Of a DNA stretch of 18,100 nt, positions 5,793 to 13,907 are shown piece after piece. Origin of the DNA: an uncultured Bacteroidales bacterium. Its GTDB lineage: Bacteria; Bacteroidota; Bacteroidia; Bacteroidales; WCHB1-69. The stretch is taken from assembly GCA_937949745.1 (NCBI GenBank), contig CALECM010000076.1, positions 1 to 18,100 of the forward strand, in the 5' to 3' direction. Each line of letters begins with the position of its first letter. Position 1 is the stretch's first letter. The notes beneath the pieces are model-generated. The model was not told the origin of the DNA and made no database searches. It worked only from the letters and a program-made list of their open reading frames with translations. The translations under genes were made by a program, and so were the position numbers.

Positions 5793-8087
5793 ATGACAAA
5801 TAAAAAGGATCTGCAACATATTCTCATAAGAGGAGCCAAAGAGAATAATCTCAAGAATGTTTCACTGGATATTCCCAAAAACCGGATTGTCGTATTTACG
5901 GGAATCTCCGGCTCCGGTAAGTCTTCCATCGTTTTCGATACGATTGCCGTAGAATCGCAAAGACAGCTTAACGAAACCTTCTCCTGGTATATCCGTAACC
6001 GTTTGCCTAAATATGAAAGGCCAAAAGTGGAACGTATTGAAAACCTGTCCACCGCTATTATTGTTAACCAAAAACAGCTGGGTGGAAATTCCCGGTCTAC
6101 GGTCGGCACTATCGCCGATATCCAGCCTTTAGTGAGATTGCTGTTTTCCCGAAGCGGCAGTCCGGGTGCCGGTTCTTCCAATTGTTATTCTTTTAATGAT
6201 CCGGCGGGAATGTGTCCTCATTGCCAGGGCCTGGGTAGGGTAGCGGCACTTGATCTGGATAAAATGCTCAATAAGAATATGTCGCTCAACGGCGGCGCTG
6301 TTTTATTTCCTCCTTTTCGTACAGGGACATGGCATTGGCAAAAATATGCCAACAGTGGTTTTTTCGATAATGATAAACCATTAAAAGAATATACGGACCG
6401 GGAAATGGAAATGTTGCTATACGGAAATGGGGCAGCGGAAGAAGGTGTGAGAAAAACGAATGATGTGCCTGTTTTAAAACGGATGGGATACGAGGGAATC
6501 GTGAATCGTTTCAACCGGATTTACCTGAACCGTGATTCTAATGAAGTATCCGAGCGTACCAGTCAGATGGTTTCCCGTTTTGTCCATTACCAAAAGTGTC
6601 CCGAATGTGAAGGAAAGCGTTTGAGTCAGGCAGCCCTTAACAGCCGGATTCACGGTTTTAATATCGCGGATTACTCCGATATGGAAATCAATGATCTGAT
6701 CCCTATTTTGCGCAAAATTGACGATCCTCTGGGGCAACCGGTTGCCGAAGCAATTATCGGGAATCTTGAGAGAATTATAAATGTAGGATTGGGGTATCTC
6801 AGTCTTAGCCGTGAAACTGCCACTTTATCGGGAGGTGAATCCCAACGGCTTAAAATGGTGAAGCACCTGGGAAGCAGCCTTAGCAGTATGGTCTATATAT
6901 TTGATGAACCCAGCATAGGACTTCATCCAAGGGATATAGGTAATATCAATCAGATATTTCGTGCGTTACGTGATAAAGGTAATACTGTGTTGATCGTGGA
7001 ACACGATAAGGATGTAATCAGTATTGCCGACAGGGTCATTGATGTTGGACCAGCAGCGGGATTGAAAGGTGGTGAGGTCGTATTTGAGGGTACCGTTGAA
7101 GAACTTTCTGAATCAGACACGGTGACGGGAAAAATGTTTCGTAATATTATACCGCTGAATACCCGGCCGAGACAGCCCATGGAATGGTATGAGATAAAAA
7201 ATGCCGTTTTGCATAACCTGAAAAACGTCACTGTAAAAATTCCCAAAGGCGTACTTACCTGTGTTACCGGTGTTGCGGGATCAGGAAAAAGTACGCTTAT
7301 CACCGAAATATTCACAAGCCGGTATCCTGAAGCCATTGTAATGGATCAATCGGCTGTAGGCGTGAGTATAAGGTCAAATCCGGCTACTTATTTAGGGATT
7401 ATGGATGATATCCGTTCATTGCTCGCGAAAGCCAATGGTGTTAAACCGGGTTTTTTTAGTTTTAATTCCGACGGCGCTTGTCCAACCTGCAAAGGCAGAG
7501 GACTTATCAGTTCGGACATGGCGTTTATGGATCCGGTTATTACCGTGTGTGAAACTTGCAGCGGGCATCGCTTCCGGCCTGAGGTATTGCAGTATAAATA
7601 CAAAGGAAAATCGATAACGGATATTTTGTCGTTCACGATCCGTCAGGCAATGGATTTTTTTGCCATGGAGAAATTTATAAGCAAAATTGCGTCGTTGTAT
7701 GATGTGGGATTAGGCTATTTAACATTGGGACAATCGCTGGATACTCTTTCGGGTGGAGAACTGCAACGTATAAAACTTGCTGACGAATTAAAAAAGACAG
7801 GCAGTCTTTATGTGATGGATGAACCGACTACCGGTCTTCATATGGCCGATACGGTCAAATTAATGACATTACTTAACCGTCTTGTGGATAACGGCAATAC
7901 GGTAGTCATTATTGAACACAATCTGGATGTGGTAAAACAGGCGGACTGGATTATCGATATGGGTCCCGACGGAGGAAAGAAGGGTGGGGAGGTGATCTTT
8001 GAAGGAAATCCACAGGCATTGGCAGAGTGCGGGAATTCTTTTACCGCCGAATATTTACGAAAAGATATAGCGAAAAATGTAAAATGA
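5793..8087 (+). CDS. UvrA-like tandem ABC ATPase, short form (DrrC/UvrA2 type)
   Basis: The 764-residue protein has two ABC nucleotide-binding halves. Walker A motifs are at 37-45 (GISGSGKSS) and 493-501 (GVAGSGKST), signatures at 345-352 (LSGGESQR) and 652-659 (LSGGELQR), Walker B acids at D371-E372 and D676-E677, and switch histidines in VEHD and IEHN. Zinc-type cysteine pairs are at C141/C144 with C269/C272 and at C563/C566 with C586/C589. Canonical UvrA has about 940 residues; the loss is mostly between Walker A and the signature of the first half, where UvrA carries its UvrB-binding domain. The length equals that recalled for Streptomyces DrrC, which protects against daunorubicin. I infer a DNA-binding ATPase for drug or damage tolerance, not the main repair UvrA. 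It starts 84 bases after the nitroreductase and may be co-transcribed. No start codon lies between ATG 5793 and the conserved HILIRGAKENNL. Confidence 0.92.
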   Translation: MTNKKDLQHILIRGAKENNLKNVSLDIPKNRIVVFTGISGSGKSSIVFDTIAVESQRQLNETFSWYIRNRLPKYERPKVERIENLSTAIIVNQKQLGGNSRSTVGTIADIQPLVRLLFSRSGSPGAGSSNCYSFNDPAGMCPHCQGLGRVAALDLDKMLNKNMSLNGGAVLFPPFRTGTWHWQKYANSGFFDNDKPLKEYTDREMEMLLYGNGAAEEGVRKTNDVPVLKRMGYEGIVNRFNRIYLNRDSNEVSERTSQMVSRFVHYQKCPECEGKRLSQAALNSRIHGFNIADYSDMEINDLIPILRKIDDPLGQPVAEAIIGNLERIINVGLGYLSLSRETATLSGGESQRLKMVKHLGSSLSSMVYIFDEPSIGLHPRDIGNINQIFRALRDKGNTVLIVEHDKDVISIADRVIDVGPAAGLKGGEVVFEGTVEELSESDTVTGKMFRNIIPLNTRPRQPMEWYEIKNAVLHNLKNVTVKIPKGVLTCVTGVAGSGKSTLITEIFTSRYPEAIVMDQSAVGVSIRSNPATYLGIMDDIRSLLAKANGVKPGFFSFNSDGACPTCKGRGLISSDMAFMDPVITVCETCSGHRFRPEVLQYKYKGKSITDILSFTIRQAMDFFAMEKFISKIASLYDVGLGYLTLGQSLDTLSGGELQRIKLADELKKTGSLYVMDEPTTGLHMADTVKLMTLLNRLVDNGNTVVIIEHNLDVVKQADWIIDMGPDGGKKGGEVIFEGNPQALAECGNSFTAEYLRKDIAKNVK

Positions 8088-8097
8088 TCTGCCGCTA

Positions 8098-9330
8098 TCA
8101 TAAGGGTATGTTCCTGGTATGACAATGAATACCGCCTCCGAGCATATTGAGTGCCAGGGTCGGAAGGGCCATCACTTTCCTTTCCGGAAATAAAGAAATA
8201 AGAGTATCCAAAGCCAGCTTGTCTTTTGCCCGTACTATTTCAGGCATTCCTTCCTGCCAGTAACGCTGGGCAATAACAAGATTATTTGTGATCAGGAAGT
8301 TGCAATAACTTAAAGCAGGTAATACCGTTATTTTTCCTGTAGGGAACGGCGTTCCGTCCAGCATTTTTCCTCCCAGTGCACGGGTGAAATGTTCCAATCC
8401 CTGCCAGGCATGTTCTTCAGGACCTACTTCTATAAAGATCGGTTCGGGGACCGGCATTTTTACGATCCGGAAAGGCTTTCCGGTTATGTCGGTAGCCTGC
8501 GATACTACTTCATAAGCTTCGTCCAGTCTTTCTTTATTCAACCGTGCCAGTTCGCCGGCTGCCGCTTCTTCTTCGGTAACGGAAGCCATCAGGATAGTGT
8601 CTTCGGATACAAACCGGCACATCTCATCAATGTGTCCGTTGGCTGTGGCCGAACGGTAAGCGGGTTTGCCGTCCGGGCCGGGAATAGTTCCGTCCAGCAT
8701 ATTTTCATCGTCATAACTACACCGCGGGATCCATATTATTTTCTCGAGATGAAGGAGTCTTTTAAATTCTTCCTCTACCATTTTTTTCGTTTTTCCCGGA
8801 TTGCGTTTCCTGACTTCCGTATCTTCGATCGCCATCATAACACCTTGTCCGTTAAACTCACGGTCGCCGCCCTCGCTAAAGATCCAGGTCTTTTCTTTTT
8901 CCTTGATTCCGGCTATTTCCGCATGATAACGATTGAAAGTACGCATCCCTATCCCGAAAGAATAGGAATGATCTCCGGGGATAAAGCAATATTCTGCGAA
9001 GCGGAAATCGGCAAGTTTTTTCCGGCCGTTTTCATGGACCAGTATTTCCGCGCCGAAATCACGGGGATAAGGATTGTCGATGGGATGTAAACGAAAATCA
9101 ATTAAAGAGATATCGGTTCCGGTGGCGGAGATTTTTCGTTTGGCCCGCTCCATGACTGCTTCACTGTAACAGACCACCATGACCTTTACATTTCCCGCAA
9201 GATATTCCACCATCTCCGCAGAAACGGCATCCGCTTCCAATCCTTTTGCAGCCCATTCTTCTACCGGCCAGACAGTTAAAACAGATTCCTGTTTTTCGAA
9301 TTCGCCCGGGACCCTATATCCGTTTTTCAT
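8098..9330 (-). CDS. Agmatine deiminase / peptidylarginine deiminase-family (PAD_porph-like) enzyme
   Basis: The 410-residue protein has the guanidine-modifying fold. Visible catalytic elements are Pro-Arg-Asp at 89-91 (NPYPRDFGA, the slot of the usual W-x-R-D-x-G-P), E153-G-G (SEGGDREFNGQG), His233 and Asp235 in ANGHIDEMCRF, and the nucleophile Cys403 in GGGIHCHTRNIP. With these residues it should hydrolyse a guanidino group, releasing ammonia. Agmatine deiminases are somewhat shorter (about 340-370 residues) and normally have Trp in the first motif and T-Q-Q near the end; here Tyr and T-R-N stand instead, so the substrate may not be agmatine. There is no signal peptide, so unlike secreted P. 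gingivalis PPAD it should be cytoplasmic. Its stop lies 10 bases from that of the convergent UvrA-like gene. It lies 161 bases downstream of the receptor gene on the same strand. Confidence 0.85.
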   Translation of the reverse strand: MKNGYRVPGEFEKQESVLTVWPVEEWAAKGLEADAVSAEMVEYLAGNVKVMVVCYSEAVMERAKRKISATGTDISLIDFRLHPIDNPYPRDFGAEILVHENGRKKLADFRFAEYCFIPGDHSYSFGIGMRTFNRYHAEIAGIKEKEKTWIFSEGGDREFNGQGVMMAIEDTEVRKRNPGKTKKMVEEEFKRLLHLEKIIWIPRCSYDDENMLDGTIPGPDGKPAYRSATANGHIDEMCRFVSEDTILMASVTEEEAAAGELARLNKERLDEAYEVVSQATDITGKPFRIVKMPVPEPIFIEVGPEEHAWQGLEHFTRALGGKMLDGTPFPTGKITVLPALSYCNFLITNNLVIAQRYWQEGMPEIVRAKDKLALDTLISLFPERKVMALPTLALNMLGGGIHCHTRNIPL

Positions 9331-9491
9331 TGATTTCTATATTGAATTAATAAGATAATGCGTTCGTAAAATTAGCTATTATTGCTGTAATATTATCTAT
9401 AATACAAATTTTCAAAATAGAAGTTTTATTCAATAAAAGTCGGTAACCGGATTGTGCATAAGGACAAAATCTTCGGATCGTTATTTTCAAA

Positions 9492-11561
9492 TCATATTTC
9501 CCATTTAAATCCGATCTGGAAATTAAAGGCCGCGGCCGCATTATAATATCTTCCGCCGAAAGCGTTAATATCGTTGCCTAAACTGTAGCGCTGATTCAGA
9601 ATGTTATCAAAGAATAGATATATATCGGAGGGGAAATAAGATTTCCATGAGGGTTTGAAACCGATTTTCGCAGATAATAAATGATAAGGATCCGCGTACT
9701 CGGAATTGGCATCATTCAATGGAATACGACTGGTAAACTGGTGTTGCAGGAAGAGATAGAAATCCAAAGGAAAGTTTATTTCCACACTGTTTACCAGCAC
9801 ATGTTCAGGCACGCCTGCCACCCTGTTGCCGGAAAAATCGTTTTTTCCGTTCATATACCGGTCGTAACGGAAATAAGAAAAGGTATAGCTGCTGTTCCAT
9901 TTTACTTTTTTGAAAAAACGGTGACCGGAATTGTCCGGTACAATGATCCATGAGCCACAAAACTCAATCCCGAATTGCCGGATCCTTCCCGAATTAATAA
10001 AATAAGTATTTCCCGAACTGTCTACCTGTGAGATGATTCCGTCCTCTAAGAGATAATGAAAGCCGGAAAAATCCGCTAAAATCCTTCCTTTTAAAAAATT
10101 GAGCCGGATGCCGATTTCACTGTTCCAGCCCTGCTCGGCATGAAGATCTGTGTGCACCTGGTTGTCGGATGGACGGACCTCCGCCGTCGTAGGTGTGGAA
10201 TAACCCCTGCTGAAAGTAAGCCTTACGGAAAGCGGATTAATGATCTGGTAACTCAGGGCGATGTGAGGCATCCAGACGGCCGGGAAATTGTTTGTAATAT
10301 GGGTGCTGTCGCTGAATTGATAACCGTTAAAATTGAGCGACACGGCCGCTTCTATAACCAGGCGTTTTCGCCATTCCACCCTCCCCCGGAGAAACGGAAA
10401 ATACTGATGATTGATAATGTGGTGGTAAGCCTGGAGATCACCTTTCACTCCGGCATGGTTGTCATAATTATAAGCATCGGTAATCAATCCCGATCCTTCA
10501 AATCCCAAATCCAGTGTAGGTTGCCATGCCGCTTTGCTGTTTCGCTGGAACTCGACGGTGAGATGGGTGCGTCCGCCGAAATTGTTTTCTTTCCTTATTT
10601 CATAATTGGTGATAAAAGGGTAAATGAAATCGACATGGTTTCCCCATAGCGAGATGGTATGGCTCAGAAACGGAAGTAATCTGGCCCGGTGACTGATGCC
10701 GGCAAAAAGCATCCGGGTATTGATGCGTGTTTTTTGTTCAACGGAACCCGGCATGGTAGCCGTAGGTGGCCTTGCCTGACGCGGATTTTCCTCATATTGC
10801 GACCTGGTAAGTCCGCCCGGCGTTTTATATGCAAGGTCGGAATAAAACAGATAAGCTTCCAGGGAATGGTGCGGGCGATAAGTCCATTTATCCGAAACCT
10901 GAAGGAAAAAACGGTGATGGGCGCTGTTTTGACGATAACCGTCGGCACGTTGGAATGATTGGCTTACCGTGAAAAAATGTTTTCCGAAATTACGGGAGAA
11001 ATAGATCGAATTTCCTATTAATCCGTAAGATCCGCCATAAATATTTATATTTAATGCCGGTAGGGTGTCCGTATTGGATTTCAATAATACCACACCACCC
11101 GAGTTGGCTCCGAAAAGACTGCCGTCGGGGCCTTTTAAGATTTCAACAGCATCCAGATTGTTTATACTCAATACATTGAGATATGTGTTGCCTCCCGCGT
11201 CCGTTAGAGCAAAGTCATTATAGTAAATTTTTACATTTCTCACGCCATAAGGCGAGCGGACCAGGCTTCCCCTGATCGACAACCTGTAACTTCCGGGAGA
11301 CCGTTCTTCCATTCTTACACCGGGTACCGTATTCATGGCCGGTACCATGGATTCGACGGATTGCATCCTGATGGAATGGCTTTCCAATATACTTACCGAT
11401 ACGGGAGTTTGCCATTGGAATTGCGGCTGGATATATCCGGTAACTTTAACATCAGGCAGAACTACAAAAGAATCCGTGTTTTTGCGGAGAGAATCCTGCC
11501 CGGCTACCCGGATCGCATATATTAAAAGGAATAAAAGGAGATATATTTTCCGTGATACCAT
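9492..11561 (-). CDS. TonB-dependent outer-membrane receptor, PqqU/YncD-like
   Basis: The 689-residue protein has a signal peptide (MVSRKIYLLLFLLIYAIRVAG). VVLPDVKVTG at 33-42 is a possible TonB box. A plug domain covers about 50-160, with VPGVRMEE, LSIRGSLVRSPYGVRNVKIY and the end motif VEILKGPDGSLFGANSGGVV, followed by a 22-strand-type barrel to the C terminus (FQIGFKWEI). There is no N-terminal carboxypeptidase-like extension, so it is not a SusC-type glycan importer, and no SusD follows. Several stretches resemble my recollection of E. coli PqqU (YncD, about 700 residues), the PQQ transporter: the plug IRG/YG-[IV]-R core, PGGLTRSQYEENPRQ (248-262), and a barrel segment with RGYSTPTTAEV. 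With a PQQ-type dehydrogenase divergent 142 bases away, PQQ uptake is the inferred role. Receptor call near certain; substrate moderate. Confidence 0.93.
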   Translation of the reverse strand: MVSRKIYLLLFLLIYAIRVAGQDSLRKNTDSFVVLPDVKVTGYIQPQFQWQTPVSVSILESHSIRMQSVESMVPAMNTVPGVRMEERSPGSYRLSIRGSLVRSPYGVRNVKIYYNDFALTDAGGNTYLNVLSINNLDAVEILKGPDGSLFGANSGGVVLLKSNTDTLPALNINIYGGSYGLIGNSIYFSRNFGKHFFTVSQSFQRADGYRQNSAHHRFFLQVSDKWTYRPHHSLEAYLFYSDLAYKTPGGLTRSQYEENPRQARPPTATMPGSVEQKTRINTRMLFAGISHRARLLPFLSHTISLWGNHVDFIYPFITNYEIRKENNFGGRTHLTVEFQRNSKAAWQPTLDLGFEGSGLITDAYNYDNHAGVKGDLQAYHHIINHQYFPFLRGRVEWRKRLVIEAAVSLNFNGYQFSDSTHITNNFPAVWMPHIALSYQIINPLSVRLTFSRGYSTPTTAEVRPSDNQVHTDLHAEQGWNSEIGIRLNFLKGRILADFSGFHYLLEDGIISQVDSSGNTYFINSGRIRQFGIEFCGSWIIVPDNSGHRFFKKVKWNSSYTFSYFRYDRYMNGKNDFSGNRVAGVPEHVLVNSVEINFPLDFYLFLQHQFTSRIPLNDANSEYADPYHLLSAKIGFKPSWKSYFPSDIYLFFDNILNQRYSLGNDINAFGGRYYNAAAAFNFQIGFKWEI

Positions 11562-11703
11562 TACAACATTATGATTCTGATCATGTCTTGTATTTTATAT
11601 ATATTTATTTAACACAAATTATTGTCCAATGTTTAATAGTTTATTTACTTGATTTTTATATTATTGCCATGAACAGAATATAAGTATTCTTGTTAAAATA
11701 TTT
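11562..11703. promoter_or_regulatory. Divergent promoter region between receptor and PQQ dehydrogenase genes
   Basis: This 142-base, very AT-rich gap lies between two divergent start codons and must carry both promoters unless transcription enters from outside. I found no exact TAnnTTTG on either strand; the closest on the minus strand is TAATTTG near 11618-11625. The shared region could allow joint control of the two genes. No clear operator palindrome is visible. Confidence 0.4.
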
Positions 11704-12957
11704 ATGAAAACAATGAATATATACATTTTTAGTGTCTTATGGCTGTTTACGGTGGCCAATAGTTTTGCTCAACCCGGGAAAGTATTTTTACCGGAGCCTT
11801 ACGAGACCAAATCAGTGAAAAATTACAGTAAGGTACTGGGATGGCCGGAAGGTCAGACGCCATTGGCTCCGCAGGGTTTTACGGTAACCAGATTTGCCGA
11901 TAATTTTTATAATCCGAGATGGATATATGTGGCCCCCAACGGAGATATTTTTATCGCCGAAGCAGGCACAAAAGATGTGGAGGAACATAATAAGAAAAAA
12001 TCCGACAAATCCGGCGTTGCCAATAGTATTGTGATGTTACGTGACGGGAACAGGGATGGCCATTATGAGCAACGTTATCTTTATATGACCGGCTTGAACC
12101 AGCCTTTCGGCATGGTGGTGGCCGGTGATTATTTTTATGTGGCCAATACGGATGGGTTAATGCGTTTTCCTTATAGGGAAACTGACACCGTTATTACACA
12201 TTTGGGTGACAAAATCGTGGATTTGCCGGCCGGCGGATATAATAATCATTGGACGAGAAACATCATCACCAATCCTCAAAAAAATAAAATCTATATTTCA
12301 GTCGGTTCTGCCAGTAATAATGCGGAACATGGTATTGAGGAAGAATATCGCAGGGCAAATATTCTGGAAGTTAACCTGGACGGCAGCGGCGAAGTGATCT
12401 ATGCCGCCGGATTACGAAATCCGGTAGGTATGGATTGGGAACCCGTGACCAAAAATTTATGGACCGCCGTAAATGAACGGGATGAATTGGGTGACGATCT
12501 GGTTCCCGATTATGCTACACATGTCCAAAAGGGAGGTTTTTACGGTTGGCCGTATGCTTATTTCGGCGCCATTGAAGATCCGAGAATGAAAGGAGAACGT
12601 CCTGACCTGGTATCCAAGACCATTGTGCCTGATGTGGCATTAGGTTCACATACCGCTTCTTTAGGAATGGCTTTTTATACCGGTAAAAGTTTTCCTCAAA
12701 AATATCATAACGGTATGTTCATTGGTCAGCATGGTTCCTGGAACCGTTCGGAACTGGCAGGCTACAAAGTTGTTTTCGTGCCTTTCCGGAATGGACAACC
12801 CTCAGGTCCCGCGGAAGATTTTCTTGTAGGTTTTATTAAAGATAAAGATAAAAGCGAGGTTTACGGGCGTCCGGTTTGTGTGGCAGTCATGCCTGACGGC
12901 TCTCTGTTGGTAAGCGATGATTCGGCCCGTACGATATGGAAAGTTTCAGCCAGATAA
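11704..12957 (+). CDS. Exported PQQ-dependent sugar dehydrogenase (sorbosone dehydrogenase family)
   Basis: The 417-residue protein has a Sec signal peptide (MKTMNIYIFSVLWLFTVANSFA, then Q), placing it in the periplasm or envelope. The rest is a six-bladed beta-propeller of the soluble glucose/sorbosone dehydrogenase family. Diagnostic blocks in order are GFTVTRFAD (58-66), NPRWIYVAPNGDIFIAEAG (70-88), NNHWTRNI (180-187, with His182 in the active-site slot), VGSASNNAEHG (200-210), GLRNPVGMDWEP (236-247), NERDELGDDLVPDY (257-270), GFYGWPYAYFG (278-288), IGQHGSWNRS (340-349) and GRPVCVAVMPDGSLLVSDD (388-406). Family members use PQQ with calcium to oxidise aldoses or sorbosone; the exact sugar is unknown. 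The organism would need external PQQ unless it has synthesis genes elsewhere, which fits the divergent PqqU-like receptor. A terminator follows at 13014-13042. Confidence 0.92.
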   Translation: MKTMNIYIFSVLWLFTVANSFAQPGKVFLPEPYETKSVKNYSKVLGWPEGQTPLAPQGFTVTRFADNFYNPRWIYVAPNGDIFIAEAGTKDVEEHNKKKSDKSGVANSIVMLRDGNRDGHYEQRYLYMTGLNQPFGMVVAGDYFYVANTDGLMRFPYRETDTVITHLGDKIVDLPAGGYNNHWTRNIITNPQKNKIYISVGSASNNAEHGIEEEYRRANILEVNLDGSGEVIYAAGLRNPVGMDWEPVTKNLWTAVNERDELGDDLVPDYATHVQKGGFYGWPYAYFGAIEDPRMKGERPDLVSKTIVPDVALGSHTASLGMAFYTGKSFPQKYHNGMFIGQHGSWNRSELAGYKVVFVPFRNGQPSGPAEDFLVGFIKDKDKSEVYGRPVCVAVMPDGSLLVSDDSARTIWKVSAR

Positions 12958-13013
12958 AGGCTTAATAATATACATCTATTGTGCATATATGGATGTGGGA
13001 TAGACGTGAATGG

Positions 13014-13042
13014 AGCGGTTGCCTTAAGGTAGCCGCTTTTTT
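13014..13042 (+). terminator. Rho-independent terminator of the dehydrogenase gene
   Basis: AGCGGTTGCC (13014-13023) pairs with GGTAGCCGCT (13028-13037) across a TTAA loop, followed by a T run to 13042. Two pairs are G-U on the + strand and would be C-A on the minus strand, so the + orientation is indicated. It is 56 bases after the dehydrogenase stop codon. Confidence 0.88.
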
Positions 13043-13065
13043 ATGATCAGGATGAAGAATATCTT

Positions 13066-13073
13066 TATTTTTG
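13066..13073 (+). promoter_or_regulatory. Putative -7 promoter box of the 148-residue hypothetical gene
   Basis: TATTTTTG is an exact TAnnTTTG match, 37 bases before the ATG at 13111 and downstream of the preceding terminator, so it is well placed to start a new transcript. No TTTG is visible at -33; the region there is the terminator T run. Confidence 0.45.
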
Positions 13074-13110
13074 TCCGGATTGAAATGTGCAATTATCAAT
13101 TTATTAAAAC

Positions 13111-13557
13111 ATGAAAAAATTACCGCCGGTTGAAAAGATTTATGAGGCTTTCAGTGCCATTGCAGACCAAAGAATTACAATGGGTGAAGATCATGCCCTG
13201 GTAAAATCCTCGGACTTTACAAAAGAGTATACGGTGAGATGGGATGGGAGAGTATATTCTTCAGACGATAACGCTTCCTACTGGCAGGGGTATGCCGGTT
13301 ATCCTGTTATCGCGGTATTGATGATGCAGCATATTCTTCCATTGAATTTGACAATAGCCGGATATTTTAAGGGTATAAACTGGAAATCCTTAAATAACCG
13401 CTATAAATCCAAATATGCCATGGCTGTAAATGAAGTAATGGATGATTTATCAAAGAAAAATGTGGATGTTGGGATTATACGGAAAGAGGTAGGACAAATA
13501 TTTGATACCTTGTGCGATTTGGATATCCAAATAGTAAGACCCCGTAAATCCGGATAA
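13111..13557 (+). CDS. Conserved-looking hypothetical protein
   Basis: The 148-residue product has no signal peptide or membrane segment and is probably cytoplasmic. The first half shows a small mixed fold with KEYTVRWDGRVYSSDDNASYWQGYAGYPVIAVLMMQ (residues 38-73). The second half (83-148) is helical and charged: YFKGINWKSLNNRYKSKYAMAVNEVMDDL. The first-half motif (YTVxW, then SNDN-type turn, then YWQGYAGYPxIAVLM) is, as I remember it, shared by small proteins of other Bacteroidota, but no function is known to me. Normal codon structure, own promoter box (13066-13073) and a preceding terminator support a real single-gene transcript. It converges on the giant repeat gene with a 101-base gap holding that gene's terminator. 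Confidence 0.75.
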   Translation: MKKLPPVEKIYEAFSAIADQRITMGEDHALVKSSDFTKEYTVRWDGRVYSSDDNASYWQGYAGYPVIAVLMMQHILPLNLTIAGYFKGINWKSLNNRYKSKYAMAVNEVMDDLSKKNVDVGIIRKEVGQIFDTLCDLDIQIVRPRKSG

Positions 13558-13595
13558 AATTTGACGTGATAATATTTTTTCCGGGGTATTTCATT

Positions 13596-13635
13596 TTAAT
13601 AAAAAAGGCCCTCCGGATAGTACCGAAGAGCCTTT
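13596..13635 (-). terminator. Rho-independent terminator of the giant repeat protein gene
   Basis: Bases 13604-13616 pair with 13623-13635 around a six-base loop (13-bp stem). On the minus strand the stem reads AAAGGCTCTTCGG ... CCGGAGGGCCTTT and is followed by TTTATTA. The two imperfect positions are G-U pairs on the minus strand but C-A mismatches on the + strand, so it acts for the minus-strand gene, whose stop codon is 24 bases upstream. It may also block read-through from the convergent gene. Confidence 0.9.
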
Positions 13636-13658
13636 AAGAAACAACTTATTTTCAAACC

Positions 13659-13907
13659 TTAATTCTTAATGATCTTCTTGGTTATAGCATTGTTCCCTAT
13701 CTGGATTTTGACAAAATAAATACCAACGGCCCATGCCGAACTGTTGATTCTTTCCAGGGAACCGATTTGGTTCTTCTGATAGATGATGCTTCCCTGAGGA
13801 CCATAAACATATAGTTGGGCTCCGGCGGCATTTTCAATCGAGAAGTAATCCGAAACCGGATTGGGGAAAATATTGATGTGGATAATGGCCGGATCATCAA
13901 TACCGAT
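13659..13907 (-). other. T9SS type A C-terminal sorting domain (coding segment)
   Basis: These 82 codons follow the last repeat. The segment has the conserved opening I-F-P-N-P-V-S-D, a middle strand pair with LYVYGPQGSIIYQKN (here Y-G replaces the frequent D-x-x-G), and the final Gly-x-Tyr-x-x-[KR]-[IV] strand with a Lys-rich end (KKIIKN). Such domains are recognised by the type IX secretion machinery and usually removed on the surface. No T9SS component gene is in the window. Confidence 0.92.

Noticed and set aside
8389..9090. A 233-residue open frame opposite the deiminase gene
   Set aside because: It is antisense to clear catalytic motifs of the deiminase and its composition (Phe-rich) is typical of a shadow frame.
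9421..9470. A terminator between receptor and deiminase genes
   Set aside because: Only weak AT-rich or very short inverted repeats are present and none is followed by a proper T run, so co-transcription of the two genes cannot be excluded or shown.
9492..11561. A SusC-type glycan uptake locus
   Set aside because: The receptor lacks the N-terminal carboxypeptidase-like extension and no SusD-like lipoprotein follows.
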